Positions 25,146-31,716 of a stretch of DNA of 33,532 nt are shown here, one piece after another. Each line of letters begins with the position of its first letter. Within the stretch, counting starts at the first letter, position 1. The DNA lies in NCBI GenBank assembly GCA_013824245.1, contig PNNN01000010.1, positions 1 through 33,532 of the forward strand, written 5' to 3'. The DNA is from Chlorobiaceae bacterium (GTDB lineage: Bacteria; Bacteroidota; Ignavibacteria; UBA10030; SZUA-254). A program made the position numbers and the translations under genes. A model generated the notes under the pieces. It did not search any database, was not told the origin of the DNA, and saw only the letters and a program-made list of their open reading frames with translations.

Positions 25146-26429
25146 ATGCTACTCAAAAACACAACATCGATAGTTCTTGATCCACCTTCGATTGAATCTG
25201 TCGACATTCGTCTTCTCAACTGTGATATCATGGAGAGGGGAAAAAACCTAACACCAAAGAAAGGCGAAGAAGTGCACGACTTTTTAGGCAGGATTGTCAT
25301 GCCGGGACTCGTGAACTCGCATACGCATCTCTATTCGGCGCTTGCAAGGGGGATGTCGTATCCTAAAGAGCCGCCTCAGAATTTTCTTGAAATCTTACAA
25401 AAAATTTGGTGGAAACTTGACCGCGCGCTTGATGAAGATGCAATCTATTATAGTGCGCTTGTCGGAGCAATAGATGCGGTGCGATGTGGAACCACAACGC
25501 TTATCGATCATCATGCATCTCCGAAATCGATCACCGGCTCACTTGATGTTATCAAAGAAGCGATGTGGGAAGTCGGGTTGCGGGGCGTATTGTGTTATGA
25601 AGTAACAGATCGCGGCGGAAAGAAAGAGCGCGACAAAGGTTTGGAAGAAAACGAACGGTTCATTAAAGACAACAAAAAGAATTCACAGTTCCGAGGAATG
25701 GTCGGCGCACATGCCGCTTTCACAATGAGCAATGAAACCATGCGTCTCTGCGGTGAAATGGCTTCGAAGTATAAAGTCGGAGTGCATATTCATGTTGCTG
25801 AAGATAAATCGGATGTAACCGATGCGGAAGAAAACTACCGTTGCAGTGTAATCGATCGTTTGAAAGAAAATGGAATTCTTCGGAAGGATTCAATCCTCGC
25901 TCATGGTGTTCACTTGAATGAAAAGGAAGTTAATGAAGTTAAGAAGGTGGGAAGTTGGTTGATGCACAATCCGCGTTCAAACATGAACAACCGTGTCGGC
26001 TACGCACCGTTGCATTTATTCGGTGAGCGCGTGGGTTTGGGAACAGACGGATTTCCGGCAGATATGTTTGAAGAATCGAAAATAGGATTTTATAAGAGGC
26101 AGGATTCGCGTGCAGACGAAAACGTAAACATGGCTAAGCTTCTGCAAAATGGGCAACGGACAATTTCAGAAATATTCGGTCAGAAATTCGGATCGCTTAA
26201 GAAAGGTTCTCCCGCTGATATAGTTGTACTCGATTATCAGCCGCCGACGCCGATGACTGTAGAAAATCTTGCCGGGCATTTTCTTTTCGGCATGAACTCA
26301 TCGATGGTCGAATCGGTTATGATCGACGGTAAGTGGGTTGTGAAGAACCGTGTTTTGATTGGATTCGATGTGGAATCGGTTTATGAGAAATCGAGAAAGG
26401 TGGCTAAGAAGTTGTGGGAGAAGATGTAA
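25146..26429 (+). CDS. ssnA: SsnA-type amidohydrolase (aminohydrolase)
   Basis: 427 residues of the amidohydrolase superfamily, closest in pattern to SsnA and the TrzN/AtzA/guanine deaminase group. The metal site is His59 and His61 (SHTHLYSALARGM), His216 and Glu219 (HIHVAE), His253 (LAHGVHLNE) and Asp301 (GTDGFPADMFEE); the HNPRSNMNNRVGYAP stretch is also typical. The expected chemistry is hydrolytic deamination or ring opening of an N-heterocycle. In E. coli ssnA lies with ygfK, xdhD and ygfM, and here it lies between two molybdenum hydroxylases, so a purine-derived substrate is likely. It ends 24 bases from the convergent metA stop. Confidence 0.85.
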   Translation: MLLKNTTSIVLDPPSIESVDIRLLNCDIMERGKNLTPKKGEEVHDFLGRIVMPGLVNSHTHLYSALARGMSYPKEPPQNFLEILQKIWWKLDRALDEDAIYYSALVGAIDAVRCGTTTLIDHHASPKSITGSLDVIKEAMWEVGLRGVLCYEVTDRGGKKERDKGLEENERFIKDNKKNSQFRGMVGAHAAFTMSNETMRLCGEMASKYKVGVHIHVAEDKSDVTDAEENYRCSVIDRLKENGILRKDSILAHGVHLNEKEVNEVKKVGSWLMHNPRSNMNNRVGYAPLHLFGERVGLGTDGFPADMFEESKIGFYKRQDSRADENVNMAKLLQNGQRTISEIFGQKFGSLKKGSPADIVVLDYQPPTPMTVENLAGHFLFGMNSSMVESVMIDGKWVVKNRVLIGFDVESVYEKSRKVAKKLWEKM

Positions 26430-26453
26430 ACAACTTTGATTTTAACATTTCAG

Positions 26454-27347
26454 CTACACCCCGCCGTACCGTTTGGAATAGATACTCTTTAGCCACCGTG
26501 CGAAAAACTCATTACCCTCTTCCCACCAAGTATTTTTAGGATTATTCACATCGAAATTTGCCGGAGCGCTCTCGAGTCCTTTTTGTATATCGCGGAAATG
26601 TTCGAAGACAATCCGCTCCGCGTCGTACTCATGATGTCCTAAGTGACCGATGAATCGTCCATCGCCCGATTCGAATATGAAATGTCCGGCTTCTTCAGAA
26701 TGCGCGAGAAGATTGATTTTCCCAGCATCGGCAGCGATGCGTAAATCATTCTCGTTAAATCCGGCATACCTGCTCTGCGGACAATAAAATGTATCGTTCA
26801 ACCCGTCGGTGATCGGATGATTACGGTTCAGATTTTTCGAGGCATACACGCCGAATAATTTTTTAGCGTAATTAATTTTTTCCACACCGAATATTTTCGC
26901 AATAGCAAGTCCGCCCCAGCAAATACCAAGTGTGCTGACGATATTCGTGTTTGCATAACTAAAAATTTCTAACAATTCTTTCCAGTAAGTTACAGCTTCG
27001 AACGGGATCGTTTCAACAGGCGCTCCTGTTATAATCAATCCGTCTAATGGTTCGTTTTTAATTGCTTCCTCAAAAGTCAGATACCATTGTTTTATATAAT
27101 CTTTATCGCTGCTCTTATAGTTATGATTTGTCGCTCTTATCCAAGCCGGAATAACAGAAATATTCGAATTTCCAATTGAACGTAAAATACTAAATTCATA
27201 CTTCTCCGCTTCGGGCATTACATTGAATATGCCGATTCGTAACATGTGTTGAGCCTGAGTTTCTGTAATCTGTTTTTCAATGCATGTAATTCCCTGCTCA
27301 CGCAATAAATCTGTTATAGGATAGTTATTTGGTATTATTAATGCCAT
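26454..27347 (-). CDS. metA: Homoserine O-acyltransferase MetA, probably acetyl-CoA type
   Basis: 297 residues, the usual size. The catalytic Cys143 (LGICWGG) and His238/Glu240 (GHHEYD) align with Cys142, His235 and Glu237 of E. coli MetA. The position that decides acyl-CoA choice (residue 111 in E. coli) is Glu112 here, in TGAPVETIPF. Glu is found in acetyl-CoA-using members and Gly in succinyl-CoA-using ones, so O-acetylhomoserine is the likely product for methionine synthesis. It is the only minus-strand gene in the right-hand cluster and is divergent from the second hydroxylase operon across 92 bases. No riboswitch is visible in that gap. Confidence 0.93.
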   Translation of the reverse strand: MALIIPNNYPITDLLREQGITCIEKQITETQAQHMLRIGIFNVMPEAEKYEFSILRSIGNSNISVIPAWIRATNHNYKSSDKDYIKQWYLTFEEAIKNEPLDGLIITGAPVETIPFEAVTYWKELLEIFSYANTNIVSTLGICWGGLAIAKIFGVEKINYAKKLFGVYASKNLNRNHPITDGLNDTFYCPQSRYAGFNENDLRIAADAGKINLLAHSEEAGHFIFESGDGRFIGHLGHHEYDAERIVFEHFRDIQKGLESAPANFDVNNPKNTWWEEGNEFFARWLKSIYSKRYGGV

Positions 27348-27439
27348 AGAAATAATATACTATCTATTTTTGAAAATCCAATCCTTGGAAATCTCCTCTA
27401 AATTCACGAAATTGATACACTTATTCATAAAAATCGTAA

Positions 27440-29788
27440 ATGAAACACAAAATCATAGGCAAGGGAGAACGCAGAGTAGATGCTCTCGGTAAAGTAACCG
27501 GTACGGCAAAGTATGCCGAGGACTTTAATGTTATGCATCAATTGTATGGTAAAGTACTGCGTGCCAAACATCCTCACGCCAAAATTCTAAAGATCGATAT
27601 ATCTAAAGCGCAAAAACTTGAAGGTGTCGAGGCAGTTCTTACCGCGAACGATATTCCGGGAGATAAAGTTTTCGGCGTTGTGGTGAAGAATCAGGCAATA
27701 CTCGCTCAAGATAAAGTCAGGTATCTCGGTGACGGTGTAGCGCTGGTTGCCGCGAAGACAAAAGAGATTGCCGAACAAGCCGTATCATTAATCGAAGTTG
27801 AATATGAGACACTGCCGATAATTTCGGACTCCGAAGAAGCGTTCAAGCCTGAATCAATAAAAATTCATGGCGATGATAATCAATTTGTACATCATCATGT
27901 AACCAAAGGTGATATTGAGAAAGGTTTTAATGAATCTGATTTTATTATCGAAAAAAAATTCAAGACACAATTTATAGAACACTCGGCTATTGAACCGGAA
28001 GCCGTACTTGCCGAACCGGCTGAGCACGGCGGTGTTATAGTAACGGGATCAGTCCAAAACCTTTTCTCAACTCGACGTTCCGTTGCCGGCGCACTCAAAC
28101 TAGATCTCAACAAAGTTCAGATAATTCAGTCAACACTTGGCGGTTCATTCGGCGGTAAGGATGAAGTAATGACCGCAATGTGTTGTCGTGCCGCTTTGCT
28201 TTGTATGAAAACAGGGAAACCTGTGAAGATGGTTAACACACGCGAAGAGTCGATGATCGAAAGTTACAAACGGCATCCGTATGTTCTCTATTATAAGTGG
28301 GGCTGTAAGAAGAATGGTTCGATCACCGCGATGGAAATAAAATGTATTGCCGATGGCGGTGCGTATGCTTCGATGAGTCCGTTTGTAACATGGCGCTCTG
28401 TTGTTCAGGCAACGGGTCCGTACTACTGCGAGAATGTTAAGACAGATGTTTATGCCGTTTATACGAACAACAATTACACAGGAGCGATGCGCGGTTTCGG
28501 TTCACCGCAGGTGAACTTTGCAATTGAATCGATGATGGATGAACTTGCCGAGAAAGTTGGAAAAGATCCTTTCGAGATTCGTTTGCAAAATGGATTTGAA
28601 ACCGGTGCTGTTACTGCAACAGGACAGAAGCTCAATCATCGTGTGAGCTTGAAAGAAGTTCTAACAAAATCGGCTGAAGCGGCTGATTTTCTGAATAAAT
28701 GGAATCAATATCGCACTTCCAAACAATCTCCGAAGCGCAAAGGTATCGGGCTTGCATGCAGTTATCGCGGTGTTTCGCTTGGCGCTGAAGGAACCGATGC
28801 CGCCGGTACAATTGTCTCGGTTCAAACAGATGGAAGTGTGATTGTCTCTTCAGGAATTACAGACATGGGACAGGGAGCGCAAACGCAGATGTCGCAGATT
28901 GCCGCTGAGGTTCTTGGTATAACGATGGATCGAATCCAATTTTTGAATACGAACACAAGTCGTGTCCCCGATTCCGGACCAACCGTAGCATCGCGCGGTA
29001 CAATCATGGGCGGTGCGGCGGCGAAGAAGGGTGCCGAAATTGTTCGTGCATTTCTGATTAAAACCGCATCCGAGATGACGGGGCTTGATGTTATGTCGTT
29101 AGATTTGAAAGACAATTATCTGATTGATACCAACAACGGTGAACGACTTGCATCGTTCAACGAAGTTGCAGCGGAATGTTTTAACAAAGGCAGACCGATG
29201 TACGGCTTCGGCTGGCATAAATCACCGCAAACATCGTGGGATGAACATCACGGTCATGGTGAAGCGTATTTTACATTTGTTTACGGAGCTAACATTGCCG
29301 AGGTGGAAGTGGATACCGAAACCGGTAAAGTTGATGTTTTGAATTTTGTTTCTTGTCATGATGTCGGCAAGGCGATCAACCGCAATTCGGTGCTCGGACA
29401 GTTTTACGGCGGTGTCGCTATGGGACTTGGTTACGGATTGATGGAGGAATTCAATTTTGAAGATTCAATTCCGAAACAATTGAACTTTGATGAATATTTA
29501 ATCCCAACATCGATGGATGTTCCGAATATCATACCGATAATTGTTGAGAATGAAGACGCGGCGGGACCATACGGTGCAAAATCAATCGGTGAACCTTCGA
29601 ATGAATTGGCGGCGCCTGCAATCATCAATGCAATTTATAACGCTACGGGCAAGCGCATTTATGAAATTCCTGCGACACTCGAAAGAGTTCTACTCGGGCA
29701 TAAGCTTACAAGAAAAGGTGAACGTGGTTCAGTGAAGAAGGAAGAAGTTTTGGCAGATTCGTGCAAGATTAGACCGGAGGGAAGATGA
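27440..29788 (+). CDS. Second molybdenum hydroxylase, Mo subunit
   Basis: 782 residues of the xanthine dehydrogenase/CO dehydrogenase large-subunit family. The N-terminal RVDALGKVTGTAKYAED, the Mo-cofactor motif GGSFGGKD, MRGFGSPQ, DMGQGAQTQMSQIA and the catalytic base Glu718 in IGEPS are intact. At the position of bovine Glu802 it has Asp241 instead of Glu, while an Arg (Arg319 in TWRSV) falls at the spacing of Arg880. The active site therefore resembles a purine hydroxylase but is not canonical. The FAD and 2Fe-2S subunits follow as separate genes, unlike the first hydroxylase. The FAD gene starts in a 4-base overlap (ATGA). The layout resembles E. coli xdhD-ygfM. Substrate not predictable. 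Confidence 0.88.
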   Translation: MKHKIIGKGERRVDALGKVTGTAKYAEDFNVMHQLYGKVLRAKHPHAKILKIDISKAQKLEGVEAVLTANDIPGDKVFGVVVKNQAILAQDKVRYLGDGVALVAAKTKEIAEQAVSLIEVEYETLPIISDSEEAFKPESIKIHGDDNQFVHHHVTKGDIEKGFNESDFIIEKKFKTQFIEHSAIEPEAVLAEPAEHGGVIVTGSVQNLFSTRRSVAGALKLDLNKVQIIQSTLGGSFGGKDEVMTAMCCRAALLCMKTGKPVKMVNTREESMIESYKRHPYVLYYKWGCKKNGSITAMEIKCIADGGAYASMSPFVTWRSVVQATGPYYCENVKTDVYAVYTNNNYTGAMRGFGSPQVNFAIESMMDELAEKVGKDPFEIRLQNGFETGAVTATGQKLNHRVSLKEVLTKSAEAADFLNKWNQYRTSKQSPKRKGIGLACSYRGVSLGAEGTDAAGTIVSVQTDGSVIVSSGITDMGQGAQTQMSQIAAEVLGITMDRIQFLNTNTSRVPDSGPTVASRGTIMGGAAAKKGAEIVRAFLIKTASEMTGLDVMSLDLKDNYLIDTNNGERLASFNEVAAECFNKGRPMYGFGWHKSPQTSWDEHHGHGEAYFTFVYGANIAEVEVDTETGKVDVLNFVSCHDVGKAINRNSVLGQFYGGVAMGLGYGLMEEFNFEDSIPKQLNFDEYLIPTSMDVPNIIPIIVENEDAAGPYGAKSIGEPSNELAAPAIINAIYNATGKRIYEIPATLERVLLGHKLTRKGERGSVKKEEVLADSCKIRPEGR

Positions 29789-30681
29789 AACCTTTCGAGT
29801 ACAGAGCGGTTCACTCGGTTGAAGAAGCGGTATCAGTTTTAGCTGAATACGGCTCAGATGCGCGCATTCTAGCCGGTGGCACAGATTTGCTTATCGAATT
29901 GCGCAAACAGAATGTCAAAACTCCGAAAGTTGTTATTGATATTTCATTCATAAAAGAATTACGCGGTATCGAATCCCCGAATGGTACAGTAATGCTACAA
30001 TCATTGACTACTCATTCAGAGATCGTAAATTCAAAAGTTGTCCAACAATATGCTTCGCTTCTTACGGGAGCTGCATCAGTTATTGGTTCGCCTCAGATTA
30101 GAAACAAGGGAACAGTCGGTGGTAATATCATGAACGCTGCCACATGTGCAGATACAGTTCCGCCATTAATCGCTCTTGGAGCGAAGATAACACTGAAATC
30201 AAAAACCAATTCAAGACAAATCGATCTTTCTGATTTATTCATCAAACCGTATCAGACAAAAGCTAAACCGGAAGAAATTTTGACAGAAATTCAATTTCCA
30301 AAACTTTCATCGAATGTAAAAAGCTCATTCATTAAACTCGGAAGAAGAAACGCGCTATCCATTTCACGATTGAGTGTTGCCGCGATTCTAACTCAAGATA
30401 AAAATGGAAAAATCACTGATGCCCGGATAGTTCCCGGTGCTGCGCTTCCGGTATGGAGACGAGTTACCGAAGCTGAAATATTATTGATTGGAAAAAAACC
30501 ATCGAAAGAATTGTTCACTGCTGCCGGACAAAAAGTATCTGAAGTCATGATTTCGCATACAGGCAGACGCTGGTCAACAGAATATAAAGAACCGGTGATC
30601 GCAACTTTGGTTAGAAGAGCGTTGGAGATGTGTGTGGGGGATTTAAAAGATTTGAAAGATTTAAAAGATTTGAAAGATTGA
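29785..30681 (+). CDS. Molybdenum hydroxylase FAD subunit (YgfM/CoxM type)
   Basis: 298 residues. The PCMH-type FAD-binding motifs are present: ILAGGTDLLIELRK near 32-45 and TVGGNIMNAATCADTVPP near 110-128. The C-terminal CO-dehydrogenase flavoprotein domain contains LGRRNALSISRLSVAA. It accepts electrons from the 2Fe-2S subunit. The start overlaps the Mo subunit stop (ATGA). The final residues are four Asp-Leu-Lys units encoded by a 9-base tandem repeat, and the stop codon itself lies in the fifth repeat unit, so the natural C-terminus was probably just before residue 285. The partner 2Fe-2S gene is displaced 519 bases downstream by a four-helix-bundle gene. Confidence 0.9.
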   Translation: MKPFEYRAVHSVEEAVSVLAEYGSDARILAGGTDLLIELRKQNVKTPKVVIDISFIKELRGIESPNGTVMLQSLTTHSEIVNSKVVQQYASLLTGAASVIGSPQIRNKGTVGGNIMNAATCADTVPPLIALGAKITLKSKTNSRQIDLSDLFIKPYQTKAKPEEILTEIQFPKLSSNVKSSFIKLGRRNALSISRLSVAAILTQDKNGKITDARIVPGAALPVWRRVTEAEILLIGKKPSKELFTAAGQKVSEVMISHTGRRWSTEYKEPVIATLVRRALEMCVGDLKDLKDLKDLKD

Positions 30682-30720
30682 AAAGATTGGAAAGATTGGA
30701 AGAATTGGAAAGATTTGAAT
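30640..30720 (+). repeat. Nine tandem 9-base units at the FAD-subunit 3' end
   Basis: Nine exact-length units of GATTTRAAA or close variants fill 30640-30720. The first four read as Asp-Leu-Lys; in the fifth (GATTGAAAA) the lost T creates the TGA stop at 30679-30681. The rest is untranslated leader for the next gene. Confidence 0.92.
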
Positions 30721-30749
30721 GATTATAAAATATTTTTAGGGGATAACGT

Positions 30750-31139
30750 ATGGGTAAAAAGATTGAGAGGTTTGAGGATTTAGAAGTTTGGCAAAAAGCA
30801 ATAGATATAGCAGTTGATATTTATAGGTTAAGTGAAAGCGGGAAGCTTAGTAAAGATTATGATTCGAAGAGCCAGATTAGACGAGCGGCAAATTCTATTT
30901 CGAACAATATCGCGGAAGGATTTGAATACAACAACAATAGTGAATTTGTTAGGTTTTTGAAATATGCAAAAGGATCAGCAGGCGAAGTAAGGAATCAACT
31001 CCATTTGCTGAAAAAGATAGGATATATAGATGAACCGATTTTTGATTCCATGTATAATAAAATCATTGAGCTATCACAACAAATAGCAAACTTTATTAAG
31101 TATTTAAGAAAATTTGAAACAACCAAAAAACCAAAGTAA
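30750..31139 (+). CDS. Four-helix bundle protein (23S rRNA intervening-sequence family)
   Basis: 129 residues. The family pattern is clear: FEDLEVWQKAIDIAVDIYRL at the start, SQIRRAANSISNNIAEGFEY in the second helix, the EFVRFLKYAKGSAGEVRNQL helix and a last amphipathic helix before a basic tail. Members were first found encoded in intervening sequences of 23S rRNA genes but are also common as isolated genes; the function is unknown. AGGGGA precedes the ATG. It separates the FAD and 2Fe-2S subunit genes of one enzyme and looks like a later arrival, with a tandem repeat directly upstream. Confidence 0.92.
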   Translation: MGKKIERFEDLEVWQKAIDIAVDIYRLSESGKLSKDYDSKSQIRRAANSISNNIAEGFEYNNNSEFVRFLKYAKGSAGEVRNQLHLLKKIGYIDEPIFDSMYNKIIELSQQIANFIKYLRKFETTKKPK

Positions 31140-31199
31140 TAAAATATTTCTCTTAATTTTTTCAATTATTGAATCATTTTAATTATTACAATTATCTCA

Positions 31200-31661
31200 A
31201 TGTCCACAGTTACGATAAATACAAAAATAAACAACCGCAAATACTCGCTCGCAGTTGCTCCAAATACGACGCTTCTCCATTTCCTTCGCGAAGAGCTAGG
31301 ATTGACCGGAACAAAATGCGGTTGCGAAATCGGTGAGTGCGGCGCTTGCACGGTTTTGCTCAACGGTGAAGCGGTGAATTCGTGCCTTGTGCTTGTTCCT
31401 CAAATAGATGGAAAAGAAATTCTCACCGTAGAAGGATTGGCAAAGGATGGCAAGCTTCATCCACTCCAAGAATCGTTCATGGATCACGATGCTGTCCACT
31501 GTGGTTTCTGCACTCCTGGAATGTTGATGAGTGCAAAAGCGTTGCTCGACAAGAATCCCGATCCTGATGAGAAAGAAATTCGAACTGCGATTTCGGGAAA
31601 TTTGTGTAGATGCACGGGATATGTTCAGATTGTAGATGCGATTAAAGAAGTAGTCAAGTAG
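31200..31661 (+). CDS. Molybdenum hydroxylase 2Fe-2S subunit (CoxS type)
   Basis: 153 residues, the size of a stand-alone CoxS/XdhC-type small subunit. The ferredoxin-like cluster is Cys42, Cys47, Cys50 and Cys62 (GCEIGECGACTV). The helical cluster domain has Cys101/Cys104 (CGFCTPG) and Cys136/Cys138 (NLCRCTGY). It links the molybdenum site at 27440-29788 to the FAD subunit at 29785-30681. No clear ribosome-binding site precedes the ATG. A short tandem repeat begins at the base after its stop. Confidence 0.93.
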   Translation: MSTVTINTKINNRKYSLAVAPNTTLLHFLREELGLTGTKCGCEIGECGACTVLLNGEAVNSCLVLVPQIDGKEILTVEGLAKDGKLHPLQESFMDHDAVHCGFCTPGMLMSAKALLDKNPDPDEKEIRTAISGNLCRCTGYVQIVDAIKEVVK

Positions 31662-31693
31662 TTGAGTATTTGAGTAACTGAGTAACCGAGTAA
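31662..31693. repeat. Four tandem 8-base GAGTAA-type units
   Basis: TTGAGTAT, TTGAGTAA, CTGAGTAA and CCGAGTAA follow each other without gaps, directly after the 2Fe-2S subunit stop. Degenerate TTAAG units continue to the Shine-Dalgarno of the next gene. Confidence 0.8.
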
Positions 31694-31716
31694 TTAAGAA
31701 TTAAGGATAGAATCAA

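Noticed and set aside
27348-27439. SAM riboswitch upstream of metA
   Set aside because: The 92-base divergent gap shows only a short TCCAA/TTGGA inverted repeat and no riboswitch-like helices.
30640-30720. CRISPR-like array from the regular 9-base units
   Set aside because: Units are contiguous with no spacers; it is a simple tandem repeat.
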